Shown: positions 18,080-26,993, counted from the first letter of the stretch. The stretch is 64,000 bases of DNA from Marinobacterium zhoushanense (GCF_014641945.1 NZ_BMIJ01000004.1:148530-212529), one strand, 5' to 3'. Notes: a model not told the origin generated them from the letters alone. Program-made: numbers and translations.

Positions 18080-18403
18080 TTAACACGCGAACGATTTGCC
18101 GCAACCGCAGCTCTGGGTGGCGTTCGGGTTTTCAAATTTGAAGCCGCTGCCTTCGAGGCCATCGAGGAAATCGACGGTCACGTTGTCGAGTAACGGCTGG
18201 CTGGCGGGATCGACCAGAATCTTGAGACCGCCGATCTCAACGACCTGATCATCTTCGGCGGCGCTCTCCTCCAGCTTCATACCGTACTGGAAGCCGGAAC
18301 AGCCACCTCCATCTACACGAATCCGCAGCCCGACTACGGGCTTGCTGGCATTCTCAATGAAACGGGCTACTGCACCGATTGCGTTTTCTGTGAGCTGTAT
18401 CAT
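18080..18403 (-). CDS. iscA: Nif-specific A-type Fe-S carrier (IscA family)
   Basis: 107 residues from the ATG at 18403, preceded by GAGGAG at ideal spacing; the frame is open 15 codons further but without a ribosome site. A-type carrier cysteines are in DGGGCSGFQYG (about residue 36) and the C-terminal QSCGCGKSF. This protein, often called NifIscA in nif clusters, shuttles [4Fe-4S] clusters between NifU and target proteins. It is the first gene of an iscA-nifU-nifS operon with its own sigma-54 promoter and NifA site upstream. Confidence 0.92.
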   Translation of the reverse strand: MIQLTENAIGAVARFIENASKPVVGLRIRVDGGGCSGFQYGMKLEESAAEDDQVVEIGGLKILVDPASQPLLDNVTVDFLDGLEGSGFKFENPNATQSCGCGKSFAC

Positions 18404-18444
18404 TGCTTTCTCCTCGCCGGATCGCGTTGCTTGATAAGACCGGT

Positions 18445-18459
18445 GCAATCGGGATGCCA
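18445..18459 (-). promoter_or_regulatory. Sigma-54 promoter of iscA-nifUS
   Basis: On the minus strand the sequence reads TGGCAT-CCCGA-TTGC, a -24/-12 element with the invariant GG-N10-GC spacing and only one departure from the TGGCAC/TTGC consensus. The implied transcript start is near 18434, about 30 bp before the iscA ATG. Confidence 0.85.
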
Positions 18460-18575
18460 GTGAAGAATCAACAAAATTAACCTTCTATTTCAGCATGATA
18501 CAAATTCACATACATAATAAATGGGTATTATTGTCGGCGTTCAGAGAACAACATTGGTGGGTTTTGGCGGGCAGT

Positions 18576-18591
18576 GTCGGGTTTGCTACAT
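18576..18591. promoter_or_regulatory. NifA upstream activator site for iscA-nifUS
   Basis: TGT-CGGGTTTGCT-ACA matches the NifA consensus TGT-N10-ACA exactly. It lies about 150 bp upstream of the predicted start point, within the normal range for NifA action through DNA looping. Confidence 0.75.
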
Positions 18592-18609
18592 GTCAGCCGA
18601 AGGCTCGGT

Positions 18610-19017
18610 TCAGTCGCCCAATAGCGCTTCGTAGGCATTGCGCAGCAACAGCCGTTCGGTCAGCGGAAGCTGCAACAGCTCCATCAGCGTTATAAAGCGT
18701 CCGCCCTCCAGCGAGGGCAACTGATCGCCGTCAATGCGTAACAGCGCCACCGGAGACCATTCCCCCGGCTGTTCGACCCAGCCCAGCATGGCGCTGGCGA
18801 CACTCAGCTGCTCCGGCTTCAGCCCAATCAGTTCCGCAACCGGCCGGAGCATCTGTGCCGGATGCGGGAACGGGGCGCTGGGCTCGTGGTCGTCATGCAG
18901 TGTGGACAGCTTGGCCAGGGGTTTTGGTAGACAAACAGAGTGTCCGCTGTCGTACTCCACCATCCAGAAATGAAGTCGTGCGCTGATGGCGTGCAGATGG
19001 GCAACGATTACGCGCAT
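18610..19017 (-). CDS. Hypothetical protein at the end of the nifENX operon
   Basis: 135 residues, family not recognised. The N-terminus is strand-rich (MRVIVAHLHAISARLHFWMVEY), followed by a Pro-rich middle and a C-terminal helical part (FITLMELLQLPLTERLLLRNAYEALL). No cysteine-rich metal motif is present. It overlaps the end of the DUF364 gene by 10 bp and is the last gene of the nifE-led operon, so it is probably made with the FeMo-cofactor machinery. A role in nitrogen fixation is inferred only from position. Confidence 0.65.
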   Translation of the reverse strand: MRVIVAHLHAISARLHFWMVEYDSGHSVCLPKPLAKLSTLHDDHEPSAPFPHPAQMLRPVAELIGLKPEQLSVASAMLGWVEQPGEWSPVALLRIDGDQLPSLEGGRFITLMELLQLPLTERLLLRNAYEALLGD

Positions 19018-19793
19018 GCAGGTTCACTCCGCCGATGCAGCACCAGCAGGCGATAGCCTACTGCGTCTTCAAAGATGCGTACGCCGCCGCCTTCGGACAC
19101 CACCCGCCATAACAGCTCGGCATCGAGTACCTCGACACCGGCGAGGTAATCCACACCCCAGTCGCGCCATGTCGATGTCCAGGGCAATGACGGTCCCATC
19201 AACACCGTGCGGCTGGCACGTCCCAACTCAAGCAAGCGTGGCAGGGTTTTGTTGGCCAGTGCGCTGGCCGTTATAAAAGACCACTCACTGTCCGGCAGCA
19301 GATACTCCGCCGCCTGGTCGGGCAGATCGCCGTTACCGGGCATCCGCTCGATACAGACGAAATCGAACGGGGCAAGCACATCATCCAGCCCGGGATAGCG
19401 GCCGATCACGCTGATCCGACCGGAACCGAACTCAGCGGCCATCGCCCTGAACACGGCCAGGTTACCGCCACCAAGAGGCGTGGATTCACCGATCAGATCA
19501 CGATACTGGGACGCGCCCTGCAGAACCGCATTGAGAGTCGCGATGGCGAGTGAACACTCATGGGGATCCCAACCGTCCATCCAGGCGATCAGGTCGGAGG
19601 CCGGACGGCCGGTCAACGTGCCGGACCACTCCAACGTGCGGGTGTAACGTTGCGGCGTCATGCACAGACCGGTATGGCCTGCCACCTGAACCAGCGTCCA
19701 GACCTGACCGATACAGACCCGTTCGACGGGCGCACGAACGTTCGCGCAGGTGCGAGCCTGCGCGACAAGAGCGGCATAGATGGGGTGTGGCAC
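19008..19793 (-). CDS. DUF364 (putative heavy-metal chelation) domain protein
   Basis: 261 residues. The C-terminal half fits the DUF364 Rossmann-like domain: ISVIGRYPGLDDVL, FVCIERMPGNGDLP, EYLLPDSEWSFITASALANKTL, TVLMGPSLPWTS and GVDYLAGVEVLD. The N-terminal part (about residues 10-90) resembles the DUF4213 domain that usually precedes it. Structural work on this family suggested metal or cofactor binding related to enolase-like N-terminal folds, but the reaction is unknown. Its place between nif accessory genes suggests metal (molybdenum or iron) handling for cofactor synthesis. That is inference. Confidence 0.8.
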   Translation of the reverse strand: MPHPIYAALVAQARTCANVRAPVERVCIGQVWTLVQVAGHTGLCMTPQRYTRTLEWSGTLTGRPASDLIAWMDGWDPHECSLAIATLNAVLQGASQYRDLIGESTPLGGGNLAVFRAMAAEFGSGRISVIGRYPGLDDVLAPFDFVCIERMPGNGDLPDQAAEYLLPDSEWSFITASALANKTLPRLLELGRASRTVLMGPSLPWTSTWRDWGVDYLAGVEVLDAELLWRVVSEGGGVRIFEDAVGYRLLVLHRRSEPACA

Positions 19794-19826
19794 GACGACT
19801 CTCCCGATGATTAGCCTGCCAGGGTT

Positions 19827-20201
19827 CTAGCCTTCAAGCTGGGCCAGAAGTGCTATCTCCGACTTGAGACTGTCAATGTCGCGTCCCCAGATGCTGAGCT
19901 GTTCCGCCCAGCGCCCCTCGTGACCAGGGTGCGGACAGAGCAGGTCGCACTCCAGCATCAGCGAGCCGTCGGCATTGACCACCAACTGAGCACGTCGCTG
20001 GCTGCCATCCAGACTCCAGCGCCCGTTCAGCGTCGGCTCACCGGTGTACGGATCGGTCCGCTGTTCAAAGCGAAACTGATCCGTATCCGGCAACATCGCC
20101 ATATCGATACCGGTCTTGTGCAGCCGTTCGCGTCCTGCTACGCAGGCGGCATCGAGCAGCGGCCTATAACTTTCAACAAGCGCCTGGGTGGCACTGTCCA
20201 T
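19827..20201 (-). CDS. Hypothetical protein in the nif accessory operon
   Basis: 124 residues, family not recognised. A helical N-terminus (ALVESYRPLLDAACVAGRERL) is followed by a strand-rich part (TLNGRWSLDGSQRRAQLVVN, GSLMLECDLLCPHP) with two cysteines, and a helical end. The charged, soluble sequence suggests a cytoplasmic protein. It sits 64 bp after the 2Fe-2S ferredoxin gene and before the DUF364 gene in the nifE operon. No function can be given beyond co-expression with nif genes. Confidence 0.65.
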   Translation of the reverse strand: MDSATQALVESYRPLLDAACVAGRERLHKTGIDMAMLPDTDQFRFEQRTDPYTGEPTLNGRWSLDGSQRRAQLVVNADGSLMLECDLLCPHPGHEGRWAEQLSIWGRDIDSLKSEIALLAQLEG

Positions 20202-20264
20202 CGTTGGTCCCCCTTCAAACGAGTGTGGCTATCACTCACCTACCACTCACTTACCATTCGGCTA

Positions 20265-20588
20265 TTACCATTCCGCTTCGGGCGCAAGCAGCTCGGTCAC
20301 CGGATTACCGCCGAGCAGATGCTCCTCGATAATGCGGCTCACGTCCGCCGGCTTGACCGCCTTGTAAAGGTGTGAACCCGGATAGATCAGCACATTGGCA
20401 CCGAGATGGCAGGGGCCGAGGCAACCGGTCGCTGTTACCGCGAACTGTTGGAACAGGTTGCGTTTGGCGATCTCCTCGGAAAAGGTCTGCGCAACAATGG
20501 ACGCTCCCACCGCGCCGCAGCTGCCACGTGGATGCCCTTCGGGGCGCTGCTGACTGCATACGAATACATGAGCTTGAGGTCTTGGCAT
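20265..20588 (-). CDS. Thioredoxin-fold [2Fe-2S] ferredoxin
   Basis: 107 residues. The pattern is that of the Clostridium pasteurianum-type ferredoxins found in nif clusters (Azotobacter FeSI-like). One cysteine is in HVFVCSQQRP, a second in PRGSCGAVGA and a C-x3-C pair in GCLGPCHLGANVLIYPG. These four bind a [2Fe-2S] cluster in a thioredoxin-like fold. The likely role is electron transfer to nitrogenase or its maturation enzymes. It follows the 4Fe-4S ferredoxin gene by 33 bp. Confidence 0.88.
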   Translation of the reverse strand: MPRPQAHVFVCSQQRPEGHPRGSCGAVGASIVAQTFSEEIAKRNLFQQFAVTATGCLGPCHLGANVLIYPGSHLYKAVKPADVSRIIEEHLLGGNPVTELLAPEAEW

Positions 20589-20621
20589 GATCCTGTTCCT
20601 CTACACTGTTAGCAAATACGA

Positions 20622-20921
20622 TCAGGCCGCAGCCGGTTCGTGGGTATGGCACTGCTTCGGACAGACGCGGAAGCAGGATTGACAGCCGATGCAATCGTCG
20701 GAGTTGGCGATCGCCATCACCATCATTTCGTCATCATCATCGAAATCGTCGTCATCATCGGCCAGCGCCTCACCACGCTCGACCAGTTCGAACACATCGC
20801 GTGGACATACCTTGTAACAACGACCACAACCGATGCAGGTATGCTGGTTCAGATCGGTGACGAAACTGGGCACCCACTCGGCACCGCCGCGGGTACGCCC
20901 TTTTATAAGCTCTGCAGACAT
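20622..20921 (-). CDS. fdxB: Nif-specific ferredoxin III (2x[4Fe-4S])
   Basis: 99 residues from the ATG at 20921, with AAGGAG upstream; in-frame codons before it lack a ribosome site. Two cluster motifs are visible: CIGCGRCYKVCP (about residues 29-40) and CIGCQSCFRVCP (about 78-89). Between them is a run of acidic residues (ADDDDDFDDDDE) that makes a strongly negative surface, a common trait of ferredoxin III. It probably feeds electrons to nitrogenase or to FeMo-cofactor assembly. It follows the DUF683 gene in the nifENX operon. Confidence 0.92.
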   Translation of the reverse strand: MSAELIKGRTRGGAEWVPSFVTDLNQHTCIGCGRCYKVCPRDVFELVERGEALADDDDDFDDDDEMMVMAIANSDDCIGCQSCFRVCPKQCHTHEPAAA

Positions 20922-20950
20922 TTCACGGACTCCTTGATCGGCCCTTCTAA

Positions 20951-21157
20951 TCAACCTTCGAGGGCATCTAATTTTTCCTGGGCGGTTTTCCAGGCAAGAC
21001 AGGCATCAACGGTTTTCTGAGCCAGCTCGGGCAGGCTCGAATAATCGGTCCACAGGCTGTCCTCGACCAGGTCATGGACCGCCGAGGCGCACTCGGTGGC
21101 GATTCGCTTCGCCTTGCGGGCCTCTTTCTGCAGTTTTTTCAATTCTTCGTCGGTCAT
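20951..21157 (-). CDS. DUF683 / CCE_0567-family small nif protein
   Basis: 68 residues, almost all helical, with a Lys/Glu-rich start (DEELKKLQKEARKAKRIATECA) and LPELAQKTVDACLAWK. This is the Rop-like two-helix fold of the DUF683 family. A crystallised cyanobacterial member (CCE_0567) binds metal. The gene almost always follows the nifX/DUF269 pair. It probably helps in FeMo-cofactor synthesis, but its role is not defined. Confidence 0.85.
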   Translation of the reverse strand: MTDEELKKLQKEARKAKRIATECASAVHDLVEDSLWTDYSSLPELAQKTVDACLAWKTAQEKLDALEG

Positions 21158-21189
21158 AGGTCCCCCCTACTGCAACTTCAAAATCTGGA

Positions 21190-21657
21190 TCAGTCCTCCG
21201 CGGCGGCGCGGAACTTTTCGATATTGGTCAGCGCGCGGGCAACCTGTTTTTCAGCCTCCTCGTCCAGCTTCTCGACGGAGTCGAAACCGAAGCGGTGCAC
21301 ATCCCGCAGTGCCTTGTCGATGACGACCAGCTTGCCGACCATGATCAGCGCACGGCCGAAACCTTCGTGACTCAGGTTGATCATCGGCACCGCCATCAGG
21401 CCGCACTCCTGCTCTACGCGCACGGCGATGGCGTTGTAGTACGCCTTGATACGGGAGACGACCACCTCATCCGGGTCGCCGACCACCGGGATCTCACGAC
21501 GGCGCGCCTTGGTCAGGATCATCGGATCCAGCACCTTCTCGTCACTCCAGGTGTCATAGGTGCCGTAGCTGTCCATCGCCCGCAGCTGGACGATCATCTG
21601 CTTGATAAACGGCGCGGCCAAAGAGGCAGAGCCAGGCTCAATCGTCATATCGTTCAT
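21190..21657 (-). CDS. NifX-associated protein (DUF269)
   Basis: 155 residues with the family start FIKQMIVQLRAMDSYGTYD, the segment KARRREIPVVGDPDE and MINLSHEGFGRALIMVGKLVV in the middle. DUF269 proteins are encoded directly after nifX in most molybdenum nitrogenase clusters. They are presumed to act in FeMo-cofactor synthesis, but no biochemical activity is established. 62 bp separate it from nifX. Confidence 0.93.
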   Translation of the reverse strand: MNDMTIEPGSASLAAPFIKQMIVQLRAMDSYGTYDTWSDEKVLDPMILTKARRREIPVVGDPDEVVVSRIKAYYNAIAVRVEQECGLMAVPMINLSHEGFGRALIMVGKLVVIDKALRDVHRFGFDSVEKLDEEAEKQVARALTNIEKFRAAAED

Positions 21658-21719
21658 AGTTGTTCTCCAAAGGTTTGAAACCTGTTATTTGGAACCTGAA
21701 ACCTGTGTTTCGGGACCGG

Positions 21720-22193
21720 TTACTCGTCCCAGCCATCGGCTTCCATCGAATCAAAACGTTTCAGCGCGTCCTGCTGCCGACGAATCGCCTTGGCCAACCA
21801 ACTGGACGGCCCCTCACGCAGCTCATCCTGCAACGCGGACAGCAGGTCGCCGATCAGCGCCTCATCGGTCACCCTGACCGGCTGGATACCGTTCTCCAGC
21901 AGCTGGCGTACCGCCGATGCCCCGCAGGCACGGCAATACACAGCGGCACAACCGGACAGCTGTTCGATCTTCGCAGGCAACCGGTCCTCGTTGTCCTCCT
22001 CGCTGACGTCGGCAAACTCACACACCGAGATCAGCCAGGAGGTGCGGTCGTTGACGCCGTAGACGGCAAAGGCCAGCGCTGAACCGAAGTGCTGGTTCAC
22101 CGTTTCCCGATCCGTTGTCGCAAAGGCGACACGCAGGATCTCCAGCTCCTGTGCACTACCGACGACCTCAAGCCGTCGTGTCAGCGGTGTCAT
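21720..22193 (-). CDS. nifX: NifX, FeMo-cofactor precursor carrier
   Basis: 157 residues. The NifX/NafY domain starts at LRVAFATTDRETVNQHFGSALAFAVY and continues with a CAAVYCRACGASAVRQLLENGIQPV segment. NifX binds the NifB-derived and later precursors during transfer to NifEN. A longer C-terminal tail (PSSWLAKAIRRQQDALKRF) is helical. It starts one base after the nifN stop, so expression is coupled. Confidence 0.94.
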   Translation of the reverse strand: MTPLTRRLEVVGSAQELEILRVAFATTDRETVNQHFGSALAFAVYGVNDRTSWLISVCEFADVSEEDNEDRLPAKIEQLSGCAAVYCRACGASAVRQLLENGIQPVRVTDEALIGDLLSALQDELREGPSSWLAKAIRRQQDALKRFDSMEADGWDE

Positions 22194-22194
22194 A

Positions 22195-23577
22195 TCACGC
22201 TCCCGCGGCCATCCTCATGGTTGGCTCGCCATCCTGTTTCTGGGCGTAGATCGAGTGATAGGGCTTGATCTCCTCATGCTGCGACAGCTTGAGGTTGGCG
22301 ATATCGAACAGGGTTTGCTGGATGCCACGATAGCCACACCAGACACGCTGAAAACCACCGACATAGTCGTACTGCGGGAACCCCGCGCGCAGGTGCGGGG
22401 CGTGCAGCCGGTGCGAGGTTTCCGCCAGATGGCTGTTGCCGATCAGCAGTTCCGCACGATATTCGCGGGCGTCCTGCTCCAGGTCCTCCAGGTCGCCGAT
22501 CTGCACCTGCGGCAGCGCCAGCTCGGTCAGCGCCGGTCCTCTTGCCGATGCAACAGCAGTGACCACCTCGGCGCCCATGCTGACCACCAGATCGTGCATC
22601 GCCAGCAACAGGTCGGGATCCGCGGCAATCGCGACACGCAACTGACCGAGCATGAAGTGGGTGTCGAGCATGGCGTCTTGCAGCTGGGCGCGATGCTTGC
22701 GCCAGCGGCCTGGCACCTCGCTACCGGAGATCTCAGCCAGCGTCATCAACCAGCGATCCACCATTTGCAGTGTGTGCAGATGGGAGAAGTTGTAGCTTTT
22801 CACACCGCTGCGCTGCTCCAGCAACTGGCCGGACTCGACCAGCGATGCACCGATCACCAGCGTGGCCCGGCTTTCGACGCAGGTGGCCAGCTCGTCCAGG
22901 GTGAGGCCACCGGTAGTCAGCGGGCTGTACTCCTCACTGGGCAGGTGGCCATCGAGAGAACCGGACAGATCGGGGATCAACAACGGGCGCAGGCCAAAGC
23001 TCTCGATCGTGTCGCAGATGTATTCAAGGTCGCCCGGTGTCAGGAAGCTGCCGCAGAGTACATTGACCTGACGCTGACGACGTCCAGCGCGGTCGGATTC
23101 AGGCACCAGCGACTCGATGATTCCTTTCAGCGCCAGCGCGTAACCGGTCTCGAAGCAGCCACTGAAATCGGGTGTATTGGCCGAAACCACCGCGACTTTG
23201 TCGAATTCCGGATGGCGGCGGCGGAAGGTGCCCACCGCACCGTTCAGATCGCAGCCCTGGGTTTCCGCCAGCCCGGTACTGCACAGGCCGATCAGCGCCG
23301 GTTTCTGTTTCTCGCTTATTGTCTTCAGTGCCTCGACGATGTTGTCGTCGGCGCCCATGATCGAGCTGACCTGATCCATCGCCGTGGTTTGCAGCGGGAT
23401 CGGCTCGCGGAAGTGGCGTACGAAGAACACCTTGGCGAACGCCGTACAGCCCTGACTGCCATGCATCAGCGGCATGCTGCGGTTAAAGCCCAGATAGGCC
23501 AGCGCCGCGCCCATGGTCTGGCTCGCTTTCAGCGGGCTGACCGCCAACGCCTTTTTACGCTTGTTGATCTCAGCCAT
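22195..23577 (-). CDS. nifN: FeMo-cofactor scaffold subunit NifN
   Basis: 460 residues, a NifK paralogue. Its N-terminus ([21 protein letters not shown]) and the [24 protein letters not shown] stretch are typical; the cysteine there is a P-cluster-like ligand. Another family cysteine is in [15 protein letters not shown]. NifN pairs with NifE to form the scaffold on which the FeMo-cofactor precursor is completed with molybdenum and homocitrate. Its first 8 bp overlap the end of nifE. Confidence 0.96.
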   Translation of the reverse strand: MAEINKRKKALAVSPLKASQTMGAALAYLGFNRSMPLMHGSQGCTAFAKVFFVRHFREPIPLQTTAMDQVSSIMGADDNIVEALKTISEKQKPALIGLCSTGLAETQGCDLNGAVGTFRRRHPEFDKVAVVSANTPDFSGCFETGYALALKGIIESLVPESDRAGRRQRQVNVLCGSFLTPGDLEYICDTIESFGLRPLLIPDLSGSLDGHLPSEEYSPLTTGGLTLDELATCVESRATLVIGASLVESGQLLEQRSGVKSYNFSHLHTLQMVDRWLMTLAEISGSEVPGRWRKHRAQLQDAMLDTHFMLGQLRVAIAADPDLLLAMHDLVVSMGAEVVTAVASARGPALTELALPQVQIGDLEDLEQDAREYRAELLIGNSHLAETSHRLHAPHLRAGFPQYDYVGGFQRVWCGYRGIQQTLFDIANLKLSQHEEIKPYHSIYAQKQDGEPTMRMAAGA

Positions 23578-25003
23578 GGCTCACCTCCGGCACCTCGGTC
23601 AGTTGCAGCGGCTCGATGCTGTCGCCGTAGTCGCCCCAGGGCGCTGGTTCGCGCACCGAGGACCAGATCGGGCTCTCGATGGTCAGCGCCAGCTGACGGA
23701 CCAGCTCCAACATCCCTGCGTAACCGGCGTATCCGAACTCGCGCTCCTGGTTGATATCGAGGAAGGGGATGCGCGCCTTCAGTGCGGTATACAGGTTACG
23801 GCCGCCAGCGATCAGGATGTCGGCCTTGTACTCATGCACGATGCTGATCAACTCCTTGGCCCCGCCCTCCTCGATCATCTTGGTGTCCTCGCCCATCAAC
23901 TCGCGGATGCGCGCCTTGTCCTCTTCGGTGGACTTCTTGGTGCCGGTGGCAACCACCTTCATACCCAGATCCTGCAACGCCGAGACCACCGACCAGGATT
24001 TCACCCCGCCGGTATAGAGCAGCACGCGCTTGCCTGCGAGACGCTCACGCCAGGGCTCCAGCGCGCTACGGATGCGTTTCTCTTCGCGCTCGATCAGTGC
24101 CTCGGTGCGCTGGGTCAGATCGGGGTCATCGATCAGTCGGGCGAAATCGCGCAGCGCCTGGGAGGTATCGGTGATGCCGTAGAAACTGCCCTCGAACCAG
24201 GGGATGCCATACTTGTCCTCCATCTTGCGCGCCACATTGAGCATCGCCTTGGAGCAGACCATCATTGTCACCTCCGCCTTGTGCATGGTCTGCACTTCGC
24301 GGAAGCGGGCGTCGCCGGACAGGGTGCAGAGCACACGGATGCCCAGCTCGTCGAGCAGCGGCAGCACATGCCAGAACTCACCGGCAATGTTGTACTCGCC
24401 GACCAGGTTCACATCGTGCACCTTGATCCCCTCTCGCCTGCCCGCCTCGGGTACAGGGTCGGGATCGCGGGTGCCGATCACATGCTTGAACATCGCCTCG
24501 CCGGCGATGCGGTTACCCAGGTTCTTGGTGCCGTAGAAACCGGCACCGTCTACCGGCACCACCGGCACGCCCCAACGCTCGGTGGCCGTCTTGCACACCG
24601 CATCCACGTCGTCGCCGATCAGCGCCGGGACGCAGGTGTTATAAACGAAGACCGCCGCCGGACTGTAGTTGTCGATCGCCTGCTTGATGGAGTGGAACAG
24701 GCGCTTCTCGCCCCGGCCCATGATCACATCCTGTTCGGTCAGGTCGGTGGTCATGCCGATACGGTACAGGGTCGGGCCGCTGGAGCGGGTGCCACGGTTA
24801 TCCCAGGAGCTACCGGCGCAGGCGATTGGGCCGTGGACGATATGGGCCACATCGGCGATCGGCAGCAGCGCGATCTGCGCGCCATCAAAGGCACAACCAC
24901 CGGCAGAGGCGCCAGGCTTGGGCTTGGCACAACCGGATTTCTCCTTCTTGTTGTGCTCACATGCCGGTTCGTCCAGCAGTTCAGCAATATCCTTGGCTTT
25001 CAT
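23570..25003 (-). CDS. nifE: FeMo-cofactor scaffold subunit NifE
   Basis: 477 residues from the ATG at 25003, preceded by GGAGGG; the open frame extends 24 codons upstream across the promoter. Cysteines matching the scaffold cluster ligands are in [26 protein letters not shown] and [12 protein letters not shown]. NifE is the NifD paralogue of the NifEN scaffold. It heads the operon nifE-nifN-nifX-DUF269-DUF683-fdxB-2Fe2S-hypothetical-DUF364-hypothetical, with a sigma-54 promoter 70-80 bp upstream of its ATG. Confidence 0.97.
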   Translation of the reverse strand: MKAKDIAELLDEPACEHNKKEKSGCAKPKPGASAGGCAFDGAQIALLPIADVAHIVHGPIACAGSSWDNRGTRSSGPTLYRIGMTTDLTEQDVIMGRGEKRLFHSIKQAIDNYSPAAVFVYNTCVPALIGDDVDAVCKTATERWGVPVVPVDGAGFYGTKNLGNRIAGEAMFKHVIGTRDPDPVPEAGRREGIKVHDVNLVGEYNIAGEFWHVLPLLDELGIRVLCTLSGDARFREVQTMHKAEVTMMVCSKAMLNVARKMEDKYGIPWFEGSFYGITDTSQALRDFARLIDDPDLTQRTEALIEREEKRIRSALEPWRERLAGKRVLLYTGGVKSWSVVSALQDLGMKVVATGTKKSTEEDKARIRELMGEDTKMIEEGGAKELISIVHEYKADILIAGGRNLYTALKARIPFLDINQEREFGYAGYAGMLELVRQLALTIESPIWSSVREPAPWGDYGDSIEPLQLTEVPEVSHG

Positions 25004-25071
25004 CTGACCCTCCGAGTGCACGGCGTTGATAGCTTTCAGACACAGCAAAAGCATCTGTCCATAACCAACTT

Positions 25072-25086
25072 GCAACCGATATGCCA
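25072..25086 (-). promoter_or_regulatory. Sigma-54 promoter of nifE operon
   Basis: The minus strand reads TGGCAT-ATCGG-TTGC, with GG-N10-GC spacing. The predicted transcript start is near 25060, giving a leader of about 57 bases before the nifE ATG. Confidence 0.85.
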
Positions 25087-25129
25087 GTCATAACCTATTG
25101 ATTTAACGAGATACCCCAGCGCCAACACA

Positions 25130-25145
25130 TGTTGGAAAGGCAACA
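25130..25145. promoter_or_regulatory. NifA upstream activator site of nifE
   Basis: TGT-TGGAAAGGCA-ACA is an exact match to TGT-N10-ACA, centred about 77 bp upstream of the predicted nifE start point. Confidence 0.78.
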
Positions 25146-25351
25146 AAGTCACATGCAGGACGTGGCATGGTAGGAACACAACAAAACCGACGGCCAACAC
25201 ACCGGCACAGGATCAAATAACCGGACAAGTAGCGATTCAGCGGGGATAGAGATGGACAAGCGAGGGGTATCAGTCCCCAGAACGACGGGATTATCCCGAG
25301 AGGTAAAAAGTCCGATAAAATAGCGCAGGAATGCAGGCTAACCCGTTTGGA

Positions 25352-26296
25352 TTAGATCGAAGCCTTCATCACCTTACTGATGTAGATGGCAATCATCGTA
25401 TCGAGATGGGCGCCGCCACCATTTTTATAAACCGTGATCTCGTCGGCAGATTGCCTGGCAGGCTTACCCTGCACCAGATCATACAGATCCCCTTTCACCG
25501 ACTCTGCCGAAATGACGCCCGCCTCGATCGGTATCTTCAGTTCACCGATATGGCGGATCGTGGTCTCGCGGGAGTCAACAAATAACGAGCTCGATGCGAT
25601 CAGCGCGTCATCGGCTTCACGCATGTCCGCTTTGAACGCACCGATCAAATCCACATGCGTACCTGGCGTTACCCACTCCCCTTTCAGGATCGGATCCCTG
25701 GCCATCGTGGCGGTGGAGACAATATCCGCCTGAGCTACGGCGTCCGCGAGATCCGGCACGGCAACGATATCGACATCGAGCGGCAGCGCGCGCATCGCCT
25801 CAACCAGCGCCTCCGCCTTCTCGTAGCGCCGGGCCCAAACGCTGATCTTCTCAAGCGCTGGAAAACCCTCCACATACGCCTTGATCAGGTTGGCTGCAAC
25901 CGTGCCCGCGCCAACTATCAGCAGATGTCGGCTGTCAGGCCGGGCCAGCAGTTGCGCCCCCAACACCGAATCGCCGGCCGTTTTAAGCTCCGTGACCAGT
26001 CGGCTGTCGATCACGGCGCTCACGCAGCCATGGTCAGGTTCAAACACCAGCATGGCCCCCTGCACGGTTTCCAGTCCTGCTGCTGGATTTTGATCGAAGA
26101 CAGTAACCGCCTTTACGCCGTAGCCGACCCCCTCGATGTAAGCGGCACGATTTAACAGTGTCGCATCGGACGGGCCGAGAAACAGATCCCCCACCCGGGC
26201 TTTAGGCATCCGATGGCCAGCGCGTAGCGCTTCGATCGCACCCGTCCAGGTAACAAGATCAATAGCTGAATCGTAGCTGATGATGCTGGGAATCAT
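25352..26296 (-). CDS. OCD/mu-crystallin family protein, probable imino-acid (ketimine) reductase
   Basis: 314 residues with the two-domain OCD/mu-crystallin layout. The dimerisation part has GVKAVTVFDQN, whose lysine is conserved. The NAD(P)-binding part has HLLIVGAGTVAANLIKAY (about residue 125). The catalytic aspartate region of true ornithine cyclodeaminases (GAD-x-PGK-x-E) is replaced by LIGAFKADMREAD. That form is typical of delta1-pyrroline-2-carboxylate/ketimine reductases of the lhpI type. It lies next to a TetR regulator and a DgcA-like N-demethylase, so a role in proline-betaine or N-methyl amino acid breakdown is plausible. The substrate is inferred, not shown. Confidence 0.78.
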   Translation of the reverse strand: MIPSIISYDSAIDLVTWTGAIEALRAGHRMPKARVGDLFLGPSDATLLNRAAYIEGVGYGVKAVTVFDQNPAAGLETVQGAMLVFEPDHGCVSAVIDSRLVTELKTAGDSVLGAQLLARPDSRHLLIVGAGTVAANLIKAYVEGFPALEKISVWARRYEKAEALVEAMRALPLDVDIVAVPDLADAVAQADIVSTATMARDPILKGEWVTPGTHVDLIGAFKADMREADDALIASSSLFVDSRETTIRHIGELKIPIEAGVISAESVKGDLYDLVQGKPARQSADEITVYKNGGGAHLDTMIAIYISKVMKASI

Positions 26297-26339
26297 AGCG
26301 GTCTCTCGGGCAATGCTTGTGTCGAGTTTGATGCGGCCA

Positions 26340-26993
26340 TTATTCGGCGCTTGTCTCCGTATATCCGTGTTTGAAGTAGAACCGCTCCAGTTCGTTCTGC
26401 TTCGGATACTTGCCGGTGAAGGTTTTGATGTACTCGGGTATGCGCTTCATTCTGATCTCGAGGGATTCATCCGTTTGCATGGAGATGTAACCGATCTGAA
26501 CCAGATAAAGCGTCCTCGCATGAACATCGGCGGCGGTTTCCTCAAAGCCGTAGCGGATGAACATGTGGGTGAGCGCCTCCAGACGTTGTGTATCCGCCCG
26601 CTGGACCTCATCCAGTATCGCTTTCGACTGCAGCGCCCAGCTGCGCATGGCGAACTCAAACCTGGAATCAAACAGCGTCTTATCCAGCCAGCAATCGAAC
26701 ACATTGAGCGTGGCCTCAGCGAGCGAATCGGCATAGGCCTGCGACTGCCGGATGATGCTGCCGGTGTTCTTGTCTTTCCACTTCTGCACCAGCGCATCCA
26801 GCAACTCTTCCCGGTCCTGGAAAAACCAGTAGAAACTGGTCCGCGACAGCTTCAGTTTTTTCGCCAGGGCGGCGATTTTGACGGCCTCGACACCCGACTC
26901 GAGCAGGATCTCGCCGGCAGCATCCAGCCAGAGATCCGGCGATCCACGCCAACCACTCTCATTCGACATGTTCTTATTCATAGCCTTATTCAT
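26340..26993 (-). CDS. TetR-family transcriptional regulator
   Basis: 217 residues from the ATG at 26993. ATGs at 26981 and 26969 are also possible, and none has an ideal ribosome site. The DNA-binding domain has KIAALAKKLKLSRTSFYWFFQDREELL at about residues 40-66. The C-terminal domain is helical and its family is not assigned. It is read with the OCD-family gene (43 bp apart) and diverges from the DgcA-like demethylase gene, whose promoter it probably controls. Confidence 0.87.
   Translation of the reverse strand: MNKAMNKNMSNESGWRGSPDLWLDAAGEILLESGVEAVKIAALAKKLKLSRTSFYWFFQDREELLDALVQKWKDKNTGSIIRQSQAYADSLAEATLNVFDCWLDKTLFDSRFEFAMRSWALQSKAILDEVQRADTQRLEALTHMFIRYGFEETAADVHARTLYLVQIGYISMQTDESLEIRMKRIPEYIKTFTGKYPKQNELERFYFKHGYTETSAE

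Larger units (their letters stand above)
25004..25351. other. Promoter region between the OCD-family gene and nifE
   Basis: No gene is seen. The nifE-proximal half carries the sigma-54 promoter and NifA site. The rest, up to the OCD-family stop, shows no strong hairpin or repeat. Confidence 0.6.

Noticed and set aside
22255..25093. Long open frames (about 500 codons each) on the strand opposite nifN and nifE
   Set aside because: They are antisense to conserved genes, Gln/His/Arg-rich and match no family; they result from the codon pattern of the real genes.
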